Below the pieces are notes generated by a model that saw only the letters and a list, made by a program, of their open reading frames with translations, did no database searches and was not told where the DNA came from. From positions 3,415,918 through 3,479,917 of the forward strand of contig CP071065.1 of assembly GCA_017164015.1 (NCBI GenBank): DNA of 64,000 nucleotides, given 5' to 3'. A program made the translations under genes and the position numbers. Source of the stretch: Nostoc sp. UHCC 0702 (GTDB taxonomy: Bacteria > Cyanobacteriota > Cyanobacteriia > Cyanobacteriales > Nostocaceae). Shown here one piece after another: positions 56,214 to 64,000 of the stretch. Position 1 is the first letter of the stretch, and the number at the start of each line of letters is the position of its first letter.

Positions 56214-58901
56214 CCAATTTCCCACTAAAACATAAGGTGCCCAATAATAAGGATGTGGCGGTAAATTCTTTAACTCTGGAAAAGGTGGATTTTGCTTCAG
56301 AGATTCTAACAGTGATACTTGAGCGTTTCTCAGAGCATCTGCTTGTTTCCCTCCTGGCTTTTTCAGGTTTTGGTAGAATTCACCCATGAATTTGGCGGTG
56401 GAAGCATCTCCTACAGGCCAGAGACTAGCAACAGTACTACGTGCGCCTGAACGAACGGCCATTCCTGCTAAGCCTAAGACAGCCCTTTCATCGCCTGTTG
56501 CGGTTTCGCAGGCACTCAATACTAATAGTTCTATAGCTTTTCCTGGTTCTTTTAACAAAGCACTTAACTCATTAATACTAATACTTTGACCATCCCCTGT
56601 AATAATAAAATTCTTTTGGGGATTAGAACTAAACAGCCCATGAGTTGCTAGGTGGACAACAGGGAAATTTAATTTCAATTGTTTTTGAATAGTCTTTGCA
56701 GTAAAGTCTTGATTGAGTAACTTGTGGGAAGCAGGAAAAGTTTGTTTAATTTGGTCTAATTCCTTGGGCACATTAACTAGTGCGGCAAAAAATTCTCCTT
56801 GTACCTGAATTTGCTCACTGACTCCAGCCGCTAAGACCTTCATCTGTTTGTTTTTTAATTGTTGAGGATTAATCAGTTGTAGACTAGGAACCAGCGCCAC
56901 GCTATATTTTTCGATCAGATAATTTTGCCCATCGTAAAGTGCAGCTATTGGCACTCTTTGCAATCTACCATTTAATACAAATACTAGATTTTTGATTTGG
57001 TTGCTATTTAACTGAGTCTCGAAAGGTTTAATTAACCAGTTATAAATTTGTCCAAAAGTTGGTAAAAGTGTTTGCAGGTTTGACTTTAATTCTCTTGGGT
57101 CTGGATTAGAAGTAGATAGGATATTTCGTGCTGAATCATTGATAGTTACGTTGTCTAAATAATCATAAAGCCGATCTAGAGTTTCATTAACTTCTTGCTC
57201 ACTAATGGGAATTACGACTTCTTGCAAAGATTTTCCCGATACCGAAAGAATCACTTCTAAGCGATCTGGCAACACAATAGGATAGATGACAGCTGCGGTG
57301 GAATCAATACTATCAATTTGTACTGCCACATTTGCTGCTTCAGAACAGGGGTCTTGAAAAAAGTTATCTAGTTCTGCTAATTGCAAAGACTCTATCACCT
57401 GGCGAGCTAACTCTAAACGTTTTTGAGTTTTTTTTGTGTTTGATTTTTCCTGTGTAATGATGGGATTTGGCACTATTAGGGAATTTAATTCATCATCACT
57501 CAAATTTGATTTCAGCAACAAATCTGCTAATTCTAAATAGACAGGTTTAACTTCTTGGAGAAAGTCAAACTGGACATCTTGATTGTTGGCGTTTAAATCA
57601 CTGCGTAGGGATTGGAGAGTGTTGAAGGCGGCGGTGTAAGCTGCGATCGCGCCTTTAAAATCTCCCTGTTTTCGCTGTAATTTTCCTAACTGTGATTGCC
57701 AAAGATAAGTAATTTCTCTAGCATCACCATTGATATTTTCTTCCTGTGCTAACATCAATGCTTGCTGAGTTAGTTTAGTTGCCTGAGCGAATTGCCCCTG
57801 CTTGAGGTAAACTTTACCCAGGTAGCCTAGAGCATAGGTTTCGGCTCGTTTATCCTGTAGGGTACGCGCCTGTTGCAATGCATTCTCTAATAAAGGTTCA
57901 ACCTTGTTTATTTGGTCGCTTTGGATCAAAGATTCAGCAAAGTTAATCTGTGCATAAATTGCAACACGACTGGGAGTCAGAGTAGCTAAGTTGGGTGCAA
58001 TTTGATTTTGCAATGCTTGTGCATCTTGGTTCAACTGCAACTCTAGCCCAGAGACAAAATCTTTTGCCCGTTGGATTAATTGAGATTCAGAAAATCTCGA
58101 CCAAGAAGCAATCCGGCGATTGGTTTGGTCACGCCACCATCTTTGCATTTCTAGTAATAGCTGGAAGTGATTGAGTTGCGCTTGAATTTTGGGAATTGGT
58201 GGCGCTGATGCTACCTTTGTGGCTTGGATATAGTAGTTAAAAGCTTGTTGATAGGGTGCTAGAGCATCCTTGACAGATTGGCGATCAATAATTTCCGTGA
58301 CCATATCATAGTCCCAGCGATCGCGGATTTGGCTACCTAAGGCGCGTTCGGTATTGCCTAAACTCAGTAGCACAGCACTTTTTTGTGACGATTCGGAAAT
58401 TGATGACAGACTTAACTGCAAGATTTCTTGAGACTTTGCCAATAACCCTTGTCTGCGTAGGACATCACCGAGGCTATGCAAGCCAATAGCTTGAGTCAGA
58501 GTCAGAGAATCACGCTGTTGAGCAAGGGTTTTGTGGAGTTGCTCGATTTGGGTTTGACTACAGTCGGGATTTTTGATAGCAAAAGCTTGCAGTAAGGTCT
58601 TGCAAGCTTTGGAATAAAGTCCTAAATCTTGCAAAGCCTGGGATTTATTGATTAGGCTCTTGCTCATCCCCTCGCGATCGCCCATTTTTTGATAAGCTTG
58701 TGCTGCTGCTTGCCATAACTTTGCTGCTGCTTCTAAGTCTCCAGCATTGTAGTGTTGTTGACCTTCCCTTGCTAGGGACTGGGGACTTGGGGACTGGGGA
58801 TTGGGAGAATTTGACCAAGCCGGGATAGTGAGACTAGATAACAGTCCCAATAAAGCTGAAAAAATGAAGATTAATAAACGACGGTACTTTTTATAAATCA
58901 T
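56208..58901 (-). CDS. Exported TPR-CHAT protease-like protein
   Basis: An 897-residue protein. It has a signal peptide (about 8-30, ending PAWS), then TPR repeats (about 40-450; QHYNAGDLEAAAKLWQAAAQAY, ALGYLGKVYLKQGQFAQATKLTQQAL) and a C-terminal CHAT domain (about 600-897). The catalytic dyad is visible: His in VVHLATHGLF and Cys in LLVLSACETA. CHAT is a caspase-like cysteine protease domain. Such TPR-CHAT proteins often sit beside two-partner secretion genes in cyanobacteria, as here (TpsB lies upstream beyond a repeat array). A role in processing the exoprotein or in envelope signalling is inferred. Confidence 0.88.
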   Translation of the reverse strand: MIYKKYRRLLIFIFSALLGLLSSLTIPAWSNSPNPQSPSPQSLAREGQQHYNAGDLEAAAKLWQAAAQAYQKMGDREGMSKSLINKSQALQDLGLYSKACKTLLQAFAIKNPDCSQTQIEQLHKTLAQQRDSLTLTQAIGLHSLGDVLRRQGLLAKSQEILQLSLSSISESSQKSAVLLSLGNTERALGSQIRDRWDYDMVTEIIDRQSVKDALAPYQQAFNYYIQATKVASAPPIPKIQAQLNHFQLLLEMQRWWRDQTNRRIASWSRFSESQLIQRAKDFVSGLELQLNQDAQALQNQIAPNLATLTPSRVAIYAQINFAESLIQSDQINKVEPLLENALQQARTLQDKRAETYALGYLGKVYLKQGQFAQATKLTQQALMLAQEENINGDAREITYLWQSQLGKLQRKQGDFKGAIAAYTAAFNTLQSLRSDLNANNQDVQFDFLQEVKPVYLELADLLLKSNLSDDELNSLIVPNPIITQEKSNTKKTQKRLELARQVIESLQLAELDNFFQDPCSEAANVAVQIDSIDSTAAVIYPIVLPDRLEVILSVSGKSLQEVVIPISEQEVNETLDRLYDYLDNVTINDSARNILSTSNPDPRELKSNLQTLLPTFGQIYNWLIKPFETQLNSNQIKNLVFVLNGRLQRVPIAALYDGQNYLIEKYSVALVPSLQLINPQQLKNKQMKVLAAGVSEQIQVQGEFFAALVNVPKELDQIKQTFPASHKLLNQDFTAKTIQKQLKLNFPVVHLATHGLFSSNPQKNFIITGDGQSISINELSALLKEPGKAIELLVLSACETATGDERAVLGLAGMAVRSGARSTVASLWPVGDASTAKFMGEFYQNLKKPGGKQADALRNAQVSLLESLKQNPPFPELKNLPPHPYYWAPYVLVGNWQ

Positions 58902-58904
58902 TGT

Positions 58905-59170
58905 TGTCAGTTGTCAGTTGTCAGTGGTCAGTTGTCAGTTGTCAGTGGTCAGTTGTCAGTTGTCAGTGGTCAGTGGTCAGTTGTCAGTGGTCAGTGGTCA
59001 GTGGTCAGTTGTCAGTGGTCAGTGGTCAGTTGTCAGTGGTCAGTTGTCAGTGGTCAGTGGCCAGTTGTCAGTGCTGATTCTCCCCATCCCCCCCTGCTCC
59101 CCTGCTCCCCTGCTCCCCTGCTCCCCTGCTCCCCTGCTCCCCTGCTCCCCTGCTCCCCTGCTCCCCTGTT
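58905..59170. repeat. STRR heptamer array and CTGCTCCC array
   Basis: 58905-59075 has over twenty TCAGTTG/TCAGTGG heptamers. 59095-59170 has about nine CTGCTCCC 8-mers. Together they fill the whole gap between the CHAT and TpsB genes; the same pairing of arrays occurs at 33838-33966. Confidence 0.95.
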
Positions 59171-59174
59171 CCCC

Positions 59175-60950
59175 TCAAAACGCTTTATACTCCAATTGAA
59201 AATACACGCCATTTTCTTGCCATGTGCGCTTGTTCGTATCAATATCCACTAAAGGAATACCCCAATCTAGCCGTGCTGTGAATGTATCCCCCATTTGCCA
59301 AAGTAAAGCTAATCCTGAGCCTACCAATGTATTGGATTGGGAATTTTCTCTACCTGTGTTCCAGACAGTACCAACATCGATAAACGGTGCAACCTGCAAA
59401 GTTCCTTGCACTTCTCTGAAACGGAGGATGGGTAATCGCAATTCTGCGGAAGCGAAAATCCCATTATCAGCAAGTAAGGTATCTTGGCGATAACCCCGTA
59501 CTGTTCCTTGACCTCCCAAACTAAACTGTTCGATGGAAAGCAGAGAGTTAGTTGCTAATTGCACATTAGAACGCAACAATAATGTCGGGGCAATCACACC
59601 TTGTTCTTTTGTCTGACCGAGGAGGCGCAAATAGATCAGTTGTCCCCGCCACAGAAAATATCGGCTATCTGGTTCGTTGTTATTAATTGTGGCATCAAAA
59701 GCTCCAATCCCCAGATTCAACTCGGAACGAGCAGCTAAAACTTCTTGACGACTCCGTTGTAGCCATTCTTGAGCAAAACTCAACTCAGATATGCGAGTCT
59801 CTCCTTGATTATCAGCACCAGGAAACAGAGGAAAATCCACGCCTCGAATGGAAGAATTACTTAAGCGCCTAGCCGCCGTTAAACTCAGGGTTAGTTCTTC
59901 GCTGATTTCTGGGGTGGCTCTTTGTAAAACTGGCTGACGAAAGGATAATTGAAACTCACGAGAATTTACCCCGATATCTAAATCATTAAAAGGAGGTTCA
60001 ATAATTTTGTTGTTGACGACACGAAAGTTAAAACCAATACTGCCATTACGAGGATTTACTGGCAAGGTATAGCCACCCTCAAAGCTATTACTACCATCGG
60101 TATTTTTGTAGGCAAAACTCAACTTATCGCCAAGTCCGAGGAGGCTAGCTTCTGATAATGTGATGCCGCGCTCAAAACTACCGACACTGGGGTTACGGTT
60201 ATTATTAATATTGAGTTGGGTATTGAAAGTTTCTGCTGCCTTAACCGTCACAGTTAAGGAATTGACACCTGGTCTAGTGCCGGCGGTGAGTTCAGCATCT
60301 AAACTTGCAATCAGGGGATTAAGTTGCAGCAGTTGCAAAGCTTCTTGTAGACGGTTAATATTCAATGGTTTGGTAGTGGCGATCGCAATGCGACTGCGGA
60401 CATAATTTGCATTCAACCGTCCTTCAATCACGTTGACTTGAATATCTTCCAACCTGCCTTCTACTACTTGAATTTTAATGATGTCTGAGCGGAACTCTTG
60501 AGTGGGGATGTAGGCACCAGAAGTAATGTACCCTTTTCGCACGTACAGTTCAGTGATTTGATTGGCGGCTTTGAGTAGTTGAGAAAAAGTAATGGGTTTG
60601 CCTGTAAAATCTGCGATCGCAGAGTTTAACTCTTGTTGGCTGAATGCAGTATTGCCGACAAACTCAAACTTTTGCACCGTGATACTCCCTGGAATGTCCA
60701 AAACTTCTTCCGGGGTTGGTGGTGCTGTTAGCGGTATGGGTATGGGTGCAGTTGTCGCAGGTAAGGGAGTAGGTAGAGGTTGTTCTGGGGTGACAGGATC
60801 AATCAACTGACCCCAAGCAGAGTTTGTGTTACATAGCAGATGCAGCAGCATGAGAGTAAAACAACGAGATAAAAAAAATCTCTGTCCCCAAACACTCCAC
60901 CTCCCCCCTAAAATCTCCTTAATAGCAGTTTTTAGACTCCACTCTTGCAT
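59175..60950 (-). CDS. TpsB-type outer-membrane transporter (ShlB/FhaC/HecB family)
   Basis: A 591-residue protein: N-terminal signal segment (about 28-47), proline-rich linker (about 52-85), two POTRA domains (about 88-250; ITVQKFEFVGNTAFSQQEL, YVRKGYITSGAYIP, IIKIQVVEGRLEDIQV), and a 16-strand barrel. The lid-loop VRGYR motif lies in QGTVRGYRQDTLL, and the last residue is the barrel-typical Phe. It secretes the adjacent TpsA exoprotein across the outer membrane. GAGGAGA precedes the ATG at 60950. It lies 127 bp after the TpsA gene. Confidence 0.93.
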   Translation of the reverse strand: MQEWSLKTAIKEILGGRWSVWGQRFFLSRCFTLMLLHLLCNTNSAWGQLIDPVTPEQPLPTPLPATTAPIPIPLTAPPTPEEVLDIPGSITVQKFEFVGNTAFSQQELNSAIADFTGKPITFSQLLKAANQITELYVRKGYITSGAYIPTQEFRSDIIKIQVVEGRLEDIQVNVIEGRLNANYVRSRIAIATTKPLNINRLQEALQLLQLNPLIASLDAELTAGTRPGVNSLTVTVKAAETFNTQLNINNNRNPSVGSFERGITLSEASLLGLGDKLSFAYKNTDGSNSFEGGYTLPVNPRNGSIGFNFRVVNNKIIEPPFNDLDIGVNSREFQLSFRQPVLQRATPEISEELTLSLTAARRLSNSSIRGVDFPLFPGADNQGETRISELSFAQEWLQRSRQEVLAARSELNLGIGAFDATINNNEPDSRYFLWRGQLIYLRLLGQTKEQGVIAPTLLLRSNVQLATNSLLSIEQFSLGGQGTVRGYRQDTLLADNGIFASAELRLPILRFREVQGTLQVAPFIDVGTVWNTGRENSQSNTLVGSGLALLWQMGDTFTARLDWGIPLVDIDTNKRTWQENGVYFQLEYKAF

Positions 60951-61077
60951 TCTCCTCTGCGCCTCCCTTCGGGTTCACCAGTCGCCTGCGGAGGGAAACC
61001 CTCCCGCAGCGCTGGTTCACTGCGACTCTGCGTGCCATAAAAAAATCTAGTTCATCCCACCCCATCCCCAACTCTAT
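60951..61077. repeat. Palindromic repeat between tpsA and tpsB
   Basis: Around 60977-61017, CTGCGGAGGG and CCCTCCCGCAG form a stem with a 3-nt loop, flanked by CCAG/CTGG. It is a dispersed palindromic element that could modulate read-through between the two genes. Confidence 0.6.
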
Positions 61078-64000
61078 CTAATTCCCATGACAATTAGATG
61101 AACCTAACCCAGAATTATAAGGAGTAGGATTAGCTGTTTGGCTAGCCAGAACCACCACACCTTGAGCATTCACATACCAACCGCGTGCCGCAGGTGGCAA
61201 TTGAAAGCTATTCTGCACCTCTTTTGCAGCAGTGGGAACACCAGCATCAAAACCAATCAGAGCTACACTACTTAGCTGTTCGCTCGGTCGAGGTGGCAAC
61301 CCTCCACGTCCGGTGATGGTAAATTCACTGCGATCCTCTGTTGTTGTTGCTCGACAAGCTTGAGCCACCACTTGTTCAGGTTTCGCTACCTCTTGGGGTA
61401 AATCGACAATTTCAAAGTTATTTTCTGCCTCTGGTGTAACGATGCTGATTTGTCCGGCGATTCCCAGTTGGGAACTAGCAGTAATCTGACAAGTCGGACA
61501 CACAAAAAATCCTCTGGTGTTGATACTGATATTTCCTCCCCTTCCCTGGACAGCATCGGCGGTAATCTTACTGCCTTCCAGCAACGCTACAAAGTTGGCG
61601 GGACTAAAGCCAGTAATATTGATATTACCGCCGTTACCACTGCCCCCAGCGGTGGCAGATATCTGACTGTTATGGCGCATAAGTAAGGAATTTGTTTGTA
61701 GGAAGATGTTCCCACCTTCACCAGATGTGGTAGCAGCGGATATGATTCCTTGATTATCTAACAGAATTGAGTTAGCTACGACTCGCAGATTCCCAGCATT
61801 TCCCGGGCCTAAACTTTCTACGTCAATTCTTGCCCCATCCCGAATAATCAATTTGTCTGTAAAAATGTTGATGTCGCCAGAAGCACCCGTTGCTTCCAGT
61901 TCTGGGAAGTTAGTACGTCCAGCAGCAGCCGATAAGCCACCTAGAGTTAAGTTCCCAATTGAGATACCACTTAGTTCTACTGACTCGGAAGCGTTGACGG
62001 TTAAGGTTCCTCCTTCACCAGCATTTAAAGTCGCTGTTGATGCATCTGCCCCATCGCGGAGAATCAGCTTCTTTGTGGAAACTGTCAAGTTCCCTGAGCG
62101 AGATGGGCTATAACCTGTGCTACCCAAACCACTGGGGAACCTGGTATCGGGTTCAACGCCAGCTATTTCTACAGACTCGCGGGCATTGAGGACTACGTTT
62201 CCCCCTGGCCCCCCAAGGGGGATAACGCCAGTCGGTAGGGAAGCTCCTGTATTGCTGGCAATTACCGCTCCTTGGGCGGTTACTTTGCCTGTGTTAATTG
62301 TGATGTCGCCGCCCTTGCCCGTACCGAAGGTAGTATTGGTGTAGATGCCAGTTAAAAGAGCGGCTCCGGGTGGGGTTCTTTGTAATTGTATTGTGTCGGC
62401 AGCATTAATTTCGACATTTCCGCCCGCACCATCACCCAAGGTAGCACTGATAATTATGCCGCCATCTTGCAAAGCCAATTGCTGGGTATCAATTGCGATA
62501 TTGCCACCTGAACCAGTACTGCCCCGAATAGTGCCTGCCAGAATGCCAGAGCCGTTAACTTGTAATAAATCGGAGGTATTAATGTTAACATTTCCTCCTA
62601 CTCCCTCAGTAAATGTCGCGTTAAATATGATTGCGCCGTTGTTCATGAGTAGGGAGGGAGTCTCAAGATTGAGATTACCTGAAGTACCCGCACCTACAGT
62701 GCCAACGAATATACCTGTTCCTCGGTCAGTGGGTTTGACTATTCCCAACAGCGCTCCTACTACAAAAGTCTGTTGAAACTCTTCATATCCAGTTCCTGAT
62801 ATTTCTACTGAGTTGGCAGCTTTGATATCTATATTGCCTCCCGAACCATCACCAAAAGTTGCCGCAGATAAAAATGAGCGATCGCTAATCGTCAATTTAC
62901 CTGTTCCAATGGTCAAGTTTCCAGCGGCTCCCACGCCAAAATTATCGCTGGATATCTGGCTGTTACCGGACAACTGTAAGGAATTCTCGACTTGCAAATC
63001 AATGTTGCCACCTTTACCCCCTCTAGTAAACGCTGTGATCCCCCCTTGCTTGTCCAGAAAAATAGAACCAGCATTCACCCGCAGCGTTCCTGCATCCCCG
63101 GTGCCATCATTCCTAGCTGTAATTTGTGCCCCATCTGTAACAGTTAATTGCCCAGTGTTAATTGTCACATCTCCAGAGGCTCCACTAGGTACAGGAGGCA
63201 GTCTTAATAACTGTTGCAAGGTCGGATCAACTATGTTGGCGGAGGAGATAATCAAACTAGGATTGACAGAGCCAGGGACTTTACCACTTACTTCTACGGC
63301 TTCTTGGGCGTTAATGGTGACGCTACCGGCAGCACCACTTGCTAAGGTGGAAGCATCAACTCTGCCGCCATCTTTAATCACCAAACGTTGAGTATTGATG
63401 GTGACGCTGCCAGCTTTGCCTGGGCCACCAGTGCCAGCCGTTATTTGGCTGGGGGTGAAAACCCCTGGTGTCACGCCGATCAGTTCTACCAACTTTGAGG
63501 CATTCACAGTTAAATTCCCACCTGAACCAGTACCAGCAGTCACAGATGAAATATTACCTCCCAAGAGCGCTGTTAACTGCTGGGTTGACACAGTGAGAGT
63601 TCCCGCATCACCTGCACCAAAGGTTGCCGCTGTGATGTTACTGAATCGGCTGGGGTTAAATGGTGAATATCCCAACACTTGCAAAGAATCAGCAGCTTTG
63701 ATATCAATATTGCCACCAGGAGCAGCCGTGTAAGTAGCTGTAGATATGGTTGCCCCATCCTGAACCACTAAGCGGGGGGTGGTAACGCTAATATCTCCGC
63801 TTTTGCCACCGCCGATGGTTTCTGTAAATAAGTTGCTGGAAATTTGCCCGTCTGCTGTGGTTCCCACTAAAAACAAGGACTCGGAGGCATTGGCGTTAAT
63901 GCTGCCTGCTGATTGCGCTCCTTGGGTTTGAATTAACACGACTGAACCATCGGTGATGGAGATGTTTCGCCCCTGCAACTGAATTGAGCCACTACCAGGG
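61078..64000 (-). CDS. TpsA-type filamentous-haemagglutinin-like exoprotein (3' part)
   Basis: At least 974 residues of a much larger protein; the frame is open to the right edge, so the signal peptide and TPS haemagglutination domain lie outside the window. What is visible is a long beta-helix of ~20-30-residue repeats of the type SGDISVTTPRLVVQDGATIST / GGNIDIKAADSLQVLG, ending in a C-terminal domain with CPTCQITASSQ, VQACRATTTEDRSEFTITGRGGLPPRP. It should be secreted by the TpsB encoded just downstream and form a surface fibre for adhesion or sheath interaction. No toxin domain is seen at the C-terminus. Confidence 0.9.
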   Translation of the reverse strand, partial: PGSGSIQLQGRNISITDGSVVLIQTQGAQSAGSINANASESLFLVGTTADGQISSNLFTETIGGGKSGDISVTTPRLVVQDGATISTATYTAAPGGNIDIKAADSLQVLGYSPFNPSRFSNITAATFGAGDAGTLTVSTQQLTALLGGNISSVTAGTGSGGNLTVNASKLVELIGVTPGVFTPSQITAGTGGPGKAGSVTINTQRLVIKDGGRVDASTLASGAAGSVTINAQEAVEVSGKVPGSVNPSLIISSANIVDPTLQQLLRLPPVPSGASGDVTINTGQLTVTDGAQITARNDGTGDAGTLRVNAGSIFLDKQGGITAFTRGGKGGNIDLQVENSLQLSGNSQISSDNFGVGAAGNLTIGTGKLTISDRSFLSAATFGDGSGGNIDIKAANSVEISGTGYEEFQQTFVVGALLGIVKPTDRGTGIFVGTVGAGTSGNLNLETPSLLMNNGAIIFNATFTEGVGGNVNINTSDLLQVNGSGILAGTIRGSTGSGGNIAIDTQQLALQDGGIIISATLGDGAGGNVEINAADTIQLQRTPPGAALLTGIYTNTTFGTGKGGDITINTGKVTAQGAVIASNTGASLPTGVIPLGGPGGNVVLNARESVEIAGVEPDTRFPSGLGSTGYSPSRSGNLTVSTKKLILRDGADASTATLNAGEGGTLTVNASESVELSGISIGNLTLGGLSAAAGRTNFPELEATGASGDINIFTDKLIIRDGARIDVESLGPGNAGNLRVVANSILLDNQGIISAATTSGEGGNIFLQTNSLLMRHNSQISATAGGSGNGGNINITGFSPANFVALLEGSKITADAVQGRGGNISINTRGFFVCPTCQITASSQLGIAGQISIVTPEAENNFEIVDLPQEVAKPEQVVAQACRATTTEDRSEFTITGRGGLPPRPSEQLSSVALIGFDAGVPTAAKEVQNSFQLPPAARGWYVNAQGVVVLASQTANPTPYNSGLGSSNCHGN

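Noticed and set aside
58905..59200. Open frames reading [12 protein letters not shown] over STRR heptamers
   Set aside because: These are pure translations of the repeat, as at 6700-6970 and 50740-50820; no gene context.
62000..63750. Several plus-strand open frames opposite the TpsA gene
   Set aside because: They are shadows of the repetitive beta-helix coding sequence on the other strand; composition is Pro/Val/Ser-rich with no start context.

Overview
The window reads as chromosomal DNA of a filamentous, probably heterocyst-forming cyanobacterium (Nostocales). The evidence is the very frequent HIP1 octamer GCGATCGC, short tandemly repeated repetitive (STRR) heptamers of the CAACTGA/TCAGTTG kind in many gaps, an RNase P RNA whose P12 region is built of such repeats, and a set of cyanobacterial genes: psb32, crtH, DUF1824, DUF4346, YggT, a monocistronic CIRCE-controlled groEL, a CcmS-like protein and a CHAT/two-partner secretion locus. 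No rRNA, tRNA, CRISPR array or complete insertion sequence was seen.

Layout. 0.3-2.2 kb: a two-gene ATPase plus PIN-like nuclease module on the minus strand, preceded by a compound hairpin. 2.3-8.9 kb: thioredoxin, fabG, a WecA-type phosphosugar transferase, groEL, corA and an unknown membrane-anchored protein. 9.0-9.4 kb: rnpB. 9.4-17 kb: a 63-bp tandem repeat, RNase III, a Gfo/Idh oxidoreductase interrupted in frame by repeats, a Cache-HAMP histidine kinase, a RibD-like reductase and a FemAB/GNAT-like protein. 17-25.7 kb: a TPR gene with a broken copy, psb32, surE, a sugar transferase, a HupE-like protein that has lost its histidines, and an ethylene-receptor-like histidine kinase carrying an STRR insertion. 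26.5-34.4 kb: ABC exporter, galE, a SafE/ferric-reductase-like metal-transport pair and an M28 peptidase.

34.9-41.0 kb is the most unusual part. Six plus-strand genes look like an aromatic/acyl secondary-metabolism cluster: a DAHP synthase fused in frame to the C-terminal quarter of a phenylalanine ammonia-lyase, an acyl-CoA ligase, a GNAT-fold N-acyltransferase, a haem-oxygenase-like diiron enzyme, a broken VOC gene and an E. coli-type TyrA with an eroded chorismate mutase part. The PAL fusion and the VOC scar suggest that internal deletions have cut a larger cluster down.

41-55 kb holds housekeeping and conserved cyanobacterial genes: DUF1400 hydrolase, CcmS-like protein, ABC exporter, prohibitin, ABC-F, purT, crtH, upp and YggT. 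56-64 kb is a two-partner secretion locus on the minus strand: a large TpsA-type exoprotein (running off the right edge), its TpsB transporter, and an exported TPR-CHAT protein.

Repeats shape the whole window. There are two near-identical 144-bp MITE-like elements with 11-bp terminal inverted repeats, three ~163-177-bp elements with ~30-bp imperfect inverted ends and heptamer cores, at least three copies of a ~40-bp palindromic element, and many 7-, 8- and 9-bp arrays. Several arrays touch start codons, supply stop codons, or lie in frame inside coding sequences.
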